In this document: positions 26,153 through 33,986 of the stretch, piece by piece
Position numbering within the stretch: position 1 is the first letter of the stretch
How the letters are laid out: each line of letters opens with the position of its first letter
From: CAYNFR01 sp964396595
Lineage (GTDB): Bacteria; Bacteroidota; Bacteroidia; Chitinophagales; Saprospiraceae
Reading direction: 5' to 3'
DNA: 64,000 nt
NCBI GenBank assembly: GCA_964396595.1
Contig: CAYNFR010000002.1
Coordinates: 124,001-188,000 of the forward strand
Position numbers and translations under genes: made by a program
The notes under the pieces: model-generated
What the model was told of the DNA's origin: nothing
Databases searched by the model: none
What the model saw: the letters and a program-made list of their open reading frames with translations, nothing else

Positions 26153-27391
26153 ATGAAAAAAATTCTAGTCCGCAGTTTATGGATATTATTTGTCGTCATC
26201 GGCGGAATAATTCTTCTGAATCTGACTGCCATCAAGCGCGTACATCGAGCGATGAATCTGTATAATGAAGACACGATTGTCCATAATTTTCAAAACCTGG
26301 CTAAGTACTTTCCAGCCTCGCACATAAGTTCGTCTCAAAAACCGATGCCTATCGTATCGGAGCTGCGCTATAGTCTGCCAGAATTCTTTACAACAGGGGA
26401 TTCATCTATTCAATTAGAGGCATTTTTTGATCAGACGCAGCATGAAGGATTGATGATCATTTATCGTGATACAATCGTTTATGAAGATTATCAGAGAGGC
26501 TTGACACCGGAGATGACGCATATTTCTTGGTCTATGGTTAAATCAGTAATTGCTACGCTGGTAGGGATCGCAGTAGGAGAAGGACTAATATCAATTGAAG
26601 AGGAAATCACTCGATACTTGCCACAATTCGTCAATACAGCGTATGACGGTGTAAGGATAAAGGAAATTCTACAGATGAGTTCTGGCGTGGCATTTAACGA
26701 GGACTATGGAGATTTTAACTCAGATATTAACCGATTTGGGCGAACCTTTGCCGCAGGCGGGTCGATGGAAGCATTTGCCAAAACCCTCAAGCGTGGCAAA
26801 AAGCCGGGCACTTATTGTCATTATGTGAGTATAGATACACAGATGCTTGGTATGTTGTTAGTGGCAGTCACCGGAAAATCTATTTCGGATTATTACTACG
26901 AAAAATTACATAACCCGATGGGAATGGAAGATGCAGCCGAGTTTTTAATAGACAAAACTGGAATGGAAATGGCCCTGGGGGGATTAAACATGACCATGAG
27001 AGACTATGCGAAGCTGGGCTTACTCTATTTACACAAAGGACATTATAATGGAGTCCAAATAGTGGATAGCGCATGGATAAAGGCATCTATTACACCCGAT
27101 GCAGCACATCTGATGCCCGGCGTACAAGATAATTCATCGCATGATTATGGGTATGGTTATCAATGGTGGATTCCTTATCCGGATGATGGTGACTTTTTTG
27201 CCGCAGGCATATACAATCAATATATTTACGTGCAAGCTGCTAGGGACTTAGTGATAGTTAAACTCAGCGCTAATCATCATTTCAAGACAGAAGGTAAACT
27301 ATATAAGAAACTGTTCATTTCCATGCTTAAGCAGATTGCAGAGACGTTTGATTTTGTTCCAGAGCAGCAGAAACGTGAGGAAGTACATTAA
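26153..27391 (+). CDS. Serine hydrolase (class C beta-lactamase/penicillin-binding fold)
   Basis: The N-terminus has a membrane-anchor or signal segment (WILFVVIGGIILLNL). The S-x-x-K motif is in SWSMVKSVIATL, the Y-x-[SN] position in HYVSIDTQ, and a late AGIYNQYIYV stands where the K/H-T-G strand lies. These enzymes include esterases and D-aminopeptidases; beta-lactam resistance should not be inferred. Substrate unknown. Confidence 0.87.
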   Translation: MKKILVRSLWILFVVIGGIILLNLTAIKRVHRAMNLYNEDTIVHNFQNLAKYFPASHISSSQKPMPIVSELRYSLPEFFTTGDSSIQLEAFFDQTQHEGLMIIYRDTIVYEDYQRGLTPEMTHISWSMVKSVIATLVGIAVGEGLISIEEEITRYLPQFVNTAYDGVRIKEILQMSSGVAFNEDYGDFNSDINRFGRTFAAGGSMEAFAKTLKRGKKPGTYCHYVSIDTQMLGMLLVAVTGKSISDYYYEKLHNPMGMEDAAEFLIDKTGMEMALGGLNMTMRDYAKLGLLYLHKGHYNGVQIVDSAWIKASITPDAAHLMPGVQDNSSHDYGYGYQWWIPYPDDGDFFAAGIYNQYIYVQAARDLVIVKLSANHHFKTEGKLYKKLFISMLKQIAETFDFVPEQQKREEVH

Positions 27392-27437
27392 TCGGCTTGA
27401 TCATGCTATTGTTCGTGAAGAAAATGCCTCATTATTA

Positions 27438-27468
27438 TTGTAGGATATAAAATAATGAAATAGATTTG
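27438..27468 (+). promoter_or_regulatory. Promoter of tRNA-Asn
   Basis: TTG at 27438-27440 and TAGATTTG at 27461-27468 are 20 bases apart, an exact fit to the phylum's promoter. The tRNA starts 18 bases later. Confidence 0.7.
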
Positions 27469-27485
27469 CCCTCTCTTTGAAAATT

Positions 27486-27562
27486 GCCTCCTTAGCTCAG
27501 CTGGTTAGAGCGGCGGACTGTTAATCCGTAGGTCCAAGGTTCAAGTCCTTGAGGGGGCGCCA
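27486..27562 (+). tRNA. tRNA-Asn (GTT), CCA encoded
   Basis: All arms form: acceptor GCCTCCT/AGGGGGC, D stem GCTC/GAGC, anticodon stem GCGGA/TCCGT with loop CTGTTAA (GTT, Asn) and T arm CAAGG, TTCAAGT, CCTTG. The discriminator is G and CCA is encoded at 27560-27562. Confidence 0.96.
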
Positions 27563-27595
27563 AAAGGGTTCGACATGTGTTGAACCCTTTTGTAT
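27562..27595 (+). terminator. Terminator after tRNA-Asn
   Basis: AAAAGGGTTC and GAACCCTTTT form a perfect 10-bp stem around a ten-base loop, ending in T. Its first base is the last A of the tRNA's CCA. Confidence 0.85.
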
Positions 27596-27634
27596 TAAGT
27601 CCATAAGCCTACCAATATTTTGGACATTCAGACC

Positions 27635-27664
27635 TTGACTAACGGCTTATTTTACCTACATTTA
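27635..27664 (+). promoter_or_regulatory. Probable promoter of the desaturase gene
   Basis: TTG at 27635-27637 and TACATTTA at 27657-27664 are 19 bases apart, a one-mismatch fit to TTG...TAnnTTTG. The start codon follows 28 bases later. Confidence 0.55.
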
Positions 27665-27692
27665 CATCTTTTAGAATTAAAGTATTCATTTT

Positions 27693-28757
27693 ATGTCATT
27701 TAATCAGGATCTTCAAGCAGTTGAAGTCGAGATCAAGGAGAAGCTCAAAAACTGGCGTGAGATCATCGCGAAGTATCAAGTCCCTGACAATAAGAAAGCC
27801 GTAATTCAGATTATCAACACTTTCTTGCCCTATCTTGCCGTGTGGACATTGATGTATTTTAGTTTAAGCTGGAGCTGGTGGTTGACTATACCTATAGGTA
27901 TTATCAATATATTTTTTCTAGTGAGGATATTTATCATTCAGCATGATTGTGGTCATCAATCCTTTATGACTAACAAAACAGTGAATAATGTTATCGGCTG
28001 GATATGCAGTGTATTCAGCACGATACCGTTCAAATATTGGGCAAGAGTGCACAATCATCATCATGGTCATACAGGACAGTTAGAAGAAAGAGATATTGGA
28101 GATATTGATTTTTTGACCGTTGAAGAATATCGCATACTATCTCGATGGGGTAGATTTAAGTATAGGTTGTTCAGATCACCGATTGTTTTATTCTTCTTCG
28201 CCCCTATCTTTTACTTCGTCGTATCCAATAGGATTCCTACACTAAACTTAAAAGGTTGGTACAAAATAAGACGCTCGCAGATATTCAACAATCTCTTGAT
28301 TGTGGGATTATACATCCTATTGGCTTGGCTTTTAGGATGGTGGAAGTTCTTGTACATACAGCTATTTACGGTGGTAGGATTTTTCTGTGTGGCATTCTGG
28401 TTCTTTTATGTACAACATCAGCATGAAGAAGGATATATGAGATGGAAGAAGAATTGGGATTACCTTTTAGCAGCGATAAGAGGATCATCTTACTACAAAC
28501 TTCCTAAGGTCATGCAATGGTTTACAGGTAATATCGGCTTACATCATATACATCACTTGAGCGCACTTATACCTAATTACCGACTCGAAGAGTGTATGAA
28601 GGAAAACCCGCTGTTTACGAAATATGCTAATTCGATGACTTTTTTAGAAAGCCTCAAGACAGCAACATTGAAACTTTGGGACGAAGAGCGTAATCGCATG
28701 ATTAGCTTTAAGGAATTTTACATGATGGAGCGGCAGGGAATGTTTGCTAAAGCATAG
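27693..28757 (+). CDS. Membrane fatty acid desaturase
   Basis: Three histidine boxes of the di-iron desaturases are present: HDCGH (residues 84-88), HNHHH (120-124) and HHIHH (284-288). Several membrane helices surround them. The enzyme inserts a cis double bond into acyl chains at the inner membrane, tuning fluidity. The 354-residue length is normal. It has its own promoter and its 3' end overlaps the annotated start of the glycosyltransferase gene by 14 bases. Confidence 0.92.
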   Translation: MSFNQDLQAVEVEIKEKLKNWREIIAKYQVPDNKKAVIQIINTFLPYLAVWTLMYFSLSWSWWLTIPIGIINIFFLVRIFIIQHDCGHQSFMTNKTVNNVIGWICSVFSTIPFKYWARVHNHHHGHTGQLEERDIGDIDFLTVEEYRILSRWGRFKYRLFRSPIVLFFFAPIFYFVVSNRIPTLNLKGWYKIRRSQIFNNLLIVGLYILLAWLLGWWKFLYIQLFTVVGFFCVAFWFFYVQHQHEEGYMRWKKNWDYLLAAIRGSSYYKLPKVMQWFTGNIGLHHIHHLSALIPNYRLEECMKENPLFTKYANSMTFLESLKTATLKLWDEERNRMISFKEFYMMERQGMFAKA

Positions 28758-29916
28758 ACCATTGGCCTTGTTTCGAGGTCGTGTACTTGTCATCCCGGGA
28801 TGGTATCCTTCCGAACGATCTCCCGCCAATGGAGATTTTATATACCGGCAAATACGACTGATAAGGCAAGAAGGGCTATATGTTGATTTGTGCTATGCCG
28901 ACTTGTCCATTGAATACTTATTCGATGGTAACATTACAAAGACTACTCACTCCGAATTTTCATCTCAAGGCAGCGATTATATTCTATCGGGTCCTTTTAT
29001 TCCCAAAAGCACGGAATGGACGCTAAGGCGCTATATCAAGAAATTCGTAGATTTTATACTGAAAACATATACATCGCAGAGACCTGACATCATTCATGCT
29101 CATACCTATCTTGGAGCAGCCGTAGGGACAATACTAAAAAATCATTGGGCATGTCCGTTGGTGGTGACAGAGCATTATACGGGATGGCTGGATAGTAGCA
29201 TTACTGGTTTTCATAAGCAGATCGGGGTAGAGGCTTTCAAGAATACAGACATATTGATTGTCGTCAGTAGTGCGCTAGCCAATGCCCTTAAAAGCTATCA
29301 TCCTGACATAAAGGTGCTGCCTAATTTTATTGATACTGATCTATTCCATCCCGCATCTACAATACTTCCTGACCGAAAAATATTTTCCATGGTCGCCATC
29401 GGCGAATTAATCGAACGGAAACAATATAGCATACTCATAGAAGCTTGCCAAAATTTGAGTAAGTCATTAAAAAACTGGAAACTCACCATAGTCGGTGACG
29501 GACCGCTAGCGGCTGATTTGAAAAAACAGGCTTATCGATCAGGTATAGTAGAGAAAGTTCATTTTGTCGGCAGATTATCTGAATCGGGTGTCAGAGATCA
29601 ACTAAGGCAGGCAGATGTCTTAGTACATTCTAGCAGACTTGAGACATTTGGGATAGTCTTTATCGAGGCATTGTGCAGCGGTGTACCCGTCATTGCCGGC
29701 AACATTGGCGGTGCTGTAGACATTCTGGATGAAAGCAACAGTATCTTAATAGAAGAAATAAACCCCAATACCCTTAAACAAGCAATCATATACTGTGCAA
29801 GTATTATAAATAGATTAAACCGCGAGGAGATCAGTCATGCTGCGCAGATTAAGTATGGGGCAGGTTCAGCGGCCGTGTGTTTGTCTAAGGTTTATGACGG
29901 ATTATTGGGACGCTAG
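28744..29916 (+). CDS. Glycosyltransferase family 4
   Basis: A GT-B enzyme: VLVIPGWYPSERSPANGDF near the start, IIHAHTYLGAAVGTIL, then the donor-site region IGELIERKQYSILIEA and the E-x7-E motif in SRLETFGIVFIEALCSGVPVIA. It likely adds a sugar to an envelope glycan or lipid carrier. The TTG at 28744 lies inside the desaturase gene; in-frame TTGs at 28762 or 28768 are also possible, so the start is uncertain. Confidence 0.88.
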   Translation: MLKHRPLALFRGRVLVIPGWYPSERSPANGDFIYRQIRLIRQEGLYVDLCYADLSIEYLFDGNITKTTHSEFSSQGSDYILSGPFIPKSTEWTLRRYIKKFVDFILKTYTSQRPDIIHAHTYLGAAVGTILKNHWACPLVVTEHYTGWLDSSITGFHKQIGVEAFKNTDILIVVSSALANALKSYHPDIKVLPNFIDTDLFHPASTILPDRKIFSMVAIGELIERKQYSILIEACQNLSKSLKNWKLTIVGDGPLAADLKKQAYRSGIVEKVHFVGRLSESGVRDQLRQADVLVHSSRLETFGIVFIEALCSGVPVIAGNIGGAVDILDESNSILIEEINPNTLKQAIIYCASIINRLNREEISHAAQIKYGAGSAAVCLSKVYDGLLGR

Positions 29917-29944
29917 TTCACCTCCAAAGTGTACATTGTCATAC

Positions 29945-30739
29945 CTAAGGCTTAACTTTTCTATTACATTCAAATCTCCTGTCTTTTGCCCATCCCTTCT
30001 TTACAAATCTTGACTTAAGAGTAGCGTACAGGATAAGGACGGCGTATTTCAATCCATTGACATAGGATATTTCTGACCCATAAAAGGTAGGTATGGCTAT
30101 TTCCTTGATGCGGTAATAACGATCTATGATCTGGATTAATATCTCTGTATCAAAGTCATAATAATCAGAGTTTTGGTGTAAAGGAATGTTCCGAAGCACT
30201 TCTGTGGCGAAGGCTCGATACCCGGTATGAAACTCACTCAGTCTTGTGCCAAGGAGGATATTTTGTACGCTAGTCAGTACTATATTTCCTAGCCATTTAT
30301 AGAGAGGCATTTTACCTCTGAGGGCATCAATCTTACGCAGCATTCTAGATCCTAAGACGACATCAGCAGTATCATCCAGTATGGGATGTAACATAGCCGG
30401 AAGATATTCCGGGGCATACTGGCCATCGCCATGTAGGAGTACAACCGAAGTATATGCGTGATCGAGTGCATATTGATAGCCTATTTTCTGGTTACCACCG
30501 TAGCCGAGATTCTTCCTATTTTTTTGGACGATAATATTGAATGAAAGTGAGCCTACTTTTACGAAGTCGCTGATAACATCTATTGTATCATCAGTAGAAC
30601 AATCATCTATGATAAGTATGTCAAAGGCGTATGATGTGGATAATTTTCGCGGGATACGGTTTAGCACATCGATGATATGATCCCGTGCATTATACGTAAC
30701 GATAAATATCAGAATCCGCCCTGAGCGACTACTATTCAC
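29945..30739 (-). CDS. Glycosyltransferase family 2 (dolichyl/undecaprenyl-phosphate sugar type)
   Basis: The GT-A fold shows ILIFIVTYNARDHI, ILIIDDCSTDDTIDVI and a D-x-D-like LHGDGQYAPEYL metal site, followed by FHTGYRAFATEVL. This pattern matches polyprenyl-phosphate mannose/glucose synthases that load a lipid carrier. The gene sits 9 bases downstream of pntB on the same strand, probably co-transcribed though unrelated in function. Confidence 0.88.
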   Translation of the reverse strand: MNSSRSGRILIFIVTYNARDHIIDVLNRIPRKLSTSYAFDILIIDDCSTDDTIDVISDFVKVGSLSFNIIVQKNRKNLGYGGNQKIGYQYALDHAYTSVVLLHGDGQYAPEYLPAMLHPILDDTADVVLGSRMLRKIDALRGKMPLYKWLGNIVLTSVQNILLGTRLSEFHTGYRAFATEVLRNIPLHQNSDYYDFDTEILIQIIDRYYRIKEIAIPTFYGSEISYVNGLKYAVLILYATLKSRFVKKGWAKDRRFECNRKVKP

Positions 30740-30748
30740 TCTAGAAGA

Positions 30749-32131
30749 CTAGAGATTTTTAATTTCGCTCGCGAGTTTCTGAATTCTATCCTTCGCATCA
30801 CCAAATAGCATTTTAGTCTTCTCGTGGAAAAAGAGCTGGTTTTCTATACCTGCATATCCGGCACTCATACCTCTTTTCAGAACAATCACATGTTTAGCTT
30901 CCCATACTTTGAGTACAGGCATGCCGTAAATCGAGCTTCCAGGATCATCGATTGCTGCCGGATTTACGACGTCATTTGCACCTACTATGACGACTACATC
31001 TGTATTGGGGATGGCATCATTAGCTTCATCGAGATCGAGCAACTTAGGGTAGGGTACATCAGCCTCGGCAAGAAGTACATTCATATGTCCGGGCATTCTA
31101 CCGGCTACAGGGTGAATAGCATATTTGACATCAACGTTGTTATGAGATAGAAGATCATCAACTTCTTTGAGGACTTTTTGCGCTTGCGCAACAGCGAGCC
31201 CATAACCAGGGACAAAAATCACCGATGAAGAATAACTTAATAGTATGGATGCATCTGTCAAGTTAATTTGTTTTGCCACTTGATTCGCGCCACCACCCGA
31301 GGAAGCACCACTCGCACTGAATCCGCCCACGAGCACGTTAAACAAGGATCGATTCATGGCTTGACACATCAACACAGTCAAGATGGTACCGGATGCGCCA
31401 ACCAATATTCCACCCACTATCATCAAAATATTACCATATATTAGACCGGCTGCGGCTGCGGACAAACCGGTAAACGAGTTTAATAAAGATATGACTACCG
31501 GCATATCTGCTCCCCCGATAGGTGCAACGAAAGACCAGCCATATATTAAGGCGATCACTAGGAATACGATTAACAATACATTGCCGGCGTCGCCTACGAG
31601 TAAGAAAATTAAGAAACCGATTACGACTAACAACATAAGTTGATTAATCAAACTATGTTTTGGGAAGGTAACCTGACTATCTTTTATGCGCCCATCCAAT
31701 TTTAGAAAAGCCAATATACTCCCCGTGAAGGCAATAGAGCCTATTAACAAAGCAAATAGAGTTATAGCCTTTCCACTAGTGCTTAAATCTTCCGTGGTCA
31801 ATTCTACCATTGACAGAACAGCGGCACAAGCACCACCCAGACCGTTGAAGACAGAGACCATCTGGGGCATAGCCGTCATAGCTATTCGCTTAGCTGCAAT
31901 AAATCCTATGATAGCACCCACGATAGCTGCTAGTATAATCCAGATATAATTATTGCCCCCCTTGAATGCCGGGTCAAGTAAGCTGCCCATGATACCGAGT
32001 GTCATCCCGGCAGCAGCATATAAATTACCCCTTCTTGCGGTATCCGGAGAACTCAATAAACGCAGTCCCCAGACAAATAGTAAGGTTCCGATCAGATAGG
32101 CGAATGAAACTATAGTTGAAAGAATGTCCAT
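30749..32131 (-). CDS. pntB: NAD(P) transhydrogenase beta subunit
   Basis: PntB holds nine-plus membrane helices that carry the proton path and a C-terminal NADP(H)-binding domain, seen as VIFVPGYGLAVAQAQKVL and later VVIVGANDVVNPAA. With PntA it moves hydride from NADH to NADP+ driven by proton flow at the inner membrane. The length (460) is normal. Confidence 0.95.
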   Translation of the reverse strand: MDILSTIVSFAYLIGTLLFVWGLRLLSSPDTARRGNLYAAAGMTLGIMGSLLDPAFKGGNNYIWIILAAIVGAIIGFIAAKRIAMTAMPQMVSVFNGLGGACAAVLSMVELTTEDLSTSGKAITLFALLIGSIAFTGSILAFLKLDGRIKDSQVTFPKHSLINQLMLLVVIGFLIFLLVGDAGNVLLIVFLVIALIYGWSFVAPIGGADMPVVISLLNSFTGLSAAAAGLIYGNILMIVGGILVGASGTILTVLMCQAMNRSLFNVLVGGFSASGASSGGGANQVAKQINLTDASILLSYSSSVIFVPGYGLAVAQAQKVLKEVDDLLSHNNVDVKYAIHPVAGRMPGHMNVLLAEADVPYPKLLDLDEANDAIPNTDVVVIVGANDVVNPAAIDDPGSSIYGMPVLKVWEAKHVIVLKRGMSAGYAGIENQLFFHEKTKMLFGDAKDRIQKLASEIKNL

Positions 32132-32155
32132 CGTGATAACTTGGTTTTTGAAAGC

Positions 32156-32470
32156 TTAGTTCTTTTTCTTCTTTTTAAACATTTCGAGCATTCGGTCTGT
32201 CACAGCAAACCCACCTACTACGTTTATCATCCCCAGCATAATACCGACAGCACCGAATCCAAGCGAAAAGTAATCATCTGCTGCCGAACGGCGAATTAAG
32301 ATTATTGCGCCTATGATGACTACACCACTGATGGCATTGGCGCCGGACATGAGAGGGGTATGCAGAACAGTAGGAACTTTAGAAATTACCTCAAAGCCCA
32401 ATATCACGGTAAACATCAGGAGGTAAATCATTAATAAATTGTTGTTAACAAATTCTATCACAGAATGCAT
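32156..32470 (-). CDS. pntAB: NAD(P) transhydrogenase alpha subunit, membrane part
   Basis: A 104-residue protein with three hydrophobic helices equals the C-terminal membrane part of PntA, split into its own gene as in many bacteria. VPTVLHTPLMSGANAISGVVIIGA is the diagnostic segment. It lies between pntAA and pntB, six and 25 bases away. Confidence 0.93.
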   Translation of the reverse strand: MHSVIEFVNNNLLMIYLLMFTVILGFEVISKVPTVLHTPLMSGANAISGVVIIGAIILIRRSAADDYFSLGFGAVGIMLGMINVVGGFAVTDRMLEMFKKKKKN

Positions 32471-32475
32471 GATGC

Positions 32476-33552
32476 TTACTTTTTTGATATAAGGGATTTA
32501 GAAATAATTTCATCAGTAGAATCTAGATCAATACTTCCGTCTTTGATCATGTGCGTCAGATAGTTGAGTATATTATTGCTGTAAAGAACACTAGCATCTT
32601 GGGGCATTTTATCCTGTAGTGAGGAGTTACCTATGATGGTCACGCCATGTCTTACGACCGTCTGATTGTTGACAGTACCCTCACAGTTTCCACCTGTGGA
32701 AGCAGCTAAATCGACTATAACGGCACCAGTACGCATTTTCTTAAAAGTATCGTCCTTAATCAACACCGGTGCTATCTTGCCACGTAATTGAGCAGTGGTA
32801 ATAACAATATCAGCTCCGGCAGCATGTTTCTGAATGAGTGCCGCTTGTTTCGCTTTATATTCATCTGACTGTTCTACAGCATATCCTCCTGCGGATTTAT
32901 CATCAGTAGCGCCTTCGACTTCTACAAATTTGGCACCGAGGGATTGAACTTCCTCTTTAACCGCGAGCCGTGTGTCAAATACCTCAACGATAGCACCCAA
33001 CCTCCTCGCTGTAGCGACAGCTTGTAATCCTGCGACACCTGCTCCCAATACTAACACCTTAGAGGGTTTAATGCTCCCTGCGGCAGTTATCATCATGGGC
33101 ATATATCTAGGCAGATAAGTGGTAGCGAGTAATACCGCATGATAGCCCGCAATAGAAGCCATCGAAGACAAGATATCCATTGATTGCGCTAAAGAGGTAC
33201 GCGGTATCATATCAAGACTGAATGCATTAATTCCCAGAGAAGAGAGTCTTTCAGTTACTTCTGCTTGCGCAAATGGGGCATACTGCCCAATGAAAATTGC
33301 GGACGACTTGGCCGACCTATATTCATCATCTGAGAAGTCAGGGGTAATTTGAACGATGATATCAGCATCGGCAATGATGCTGTGGCGCGAAGAAAAGCGA
33401 ACACCTTCATAATCAGCTTCTGAATAAAAAGCACCATCACCTATCCCATGCTCTGCAATAACATCTTTAAATAGCTTGAGAAACTTCGCAACATTACCGG
33501 GAACTAATGGACTCACTCTGCCGCTCCCATCCTTAATAAACCCTATTGTCAT
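32476..33552 (-). CDS. pntAA: NAD(P) transhydrogenase alpha subunit, NAD-binding part
   Basis: This subunit holds the NAD(H) site: a Rossmann loop VLVLGAGVAGLQAVATARRLGA, with MITAAGSIKPSKVL before it and VDLAASTGGNCE after it. It resembles alanine dehydrogenase. The length (358) is normal. It heads the pntAA-pntAB-pntB operon. Confidence 0.95.
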   Translation of the reverse strand: MTIGFIKDGSGRVSPLVPGNVAKFLKLFKDVIAEHGIGDGAFYSEADYEGVRFSSRHSIIADADIIVQITPDFSDDEYRSAKSSAIFIGQYAPFAQAEVTERLSSLGINAFSLDMIPRTSLAQSMDILSSMASIAGYHAVLLATTYLPRYMPMMITAAGSIKPSKVLVLGAGVAGLQAVATARRLGAIVEVFDTRLAVKEEVQSLGAKFVEVEGATDDKSAGGYAVEQSDEYKAKQAALIQKHAAGADIVITTAQLRGKIAPVLIKDDTFKKMRTGAVIVDLAASTGGNCEGTVNNQTVVRHGVTIIGNSSLQDKMPQDASVLYSNNILNYLTHMIKDGSIDLDSTDEIISKSLISKK

Positions 33553-33699
33553 AGACGATTGATTGATATGATGATATTAACTGCATCCTTCATAATGACT
33601 GTGAAGATAGTGATTGCCATGAGGCGAAAAAATTTTTTTGATTTTTATGGAATTCTCTTCATCCCAGGATCATATAAATGAACATAAAAAACAATAAGA

Positions 33700-33909
33700 A
33701 TGAATGGACGGGTTGAAGAAAGAAAGGAGGGCGCTTACCGCTCAATTATCTCATTACTATCGAAAGGATTCTCCATCAGTGAAATAGCTGCATTGACCTA
33801 TATGCCCCCGGAATCCTGTCGTAGATTTTATCAAGAGTTGCTCAATAAAATGGACGCCAGGGATAACGATGAGATAGTAGCGGCAGCGAGAAGAAAAGGT
33901 TTAGTATGA
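33700..33909 (+). CDS. Orphan LuxR-type helix-turn-helix protein
   Basis: The 69 residues are essentially one LuxR-like DNA-binding domain: LLSKGFSISEIAALTYMPPESCRRFYQELLNKM followed by RDNDEIVAAARRKGLV. Compared with GerE/LuxR, the I-A-x-x-x, hydrophobic and V-x-x-x-x-x-x-I-x-x-K positions are kept in part. There is no receiver or ligand domain. It precedes uvrA by 77 bases on the same strand. A role as a small regulator is inferred. Confidence 0.6.
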   Translation: MNGRVEERKEGAYRSIISLLSKGFSISEIAALTYMPPESCRRFYQELLNKMDARDNDEIVAAARRKGLV

Positions 33910-33986
33910 TATTACTTTAAGAGGTGTAATTGATTTTTCAGAACATTTATAGGCCACACCCATTACCTTAGTAGTATATTTTAAAC

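Noticed and set aside
26153..27391. Beta-lactam resistance gene
   Set aside because: The fold is shared by many esterases and peptidases and the third motif is atypical; no resistance claim is supported.
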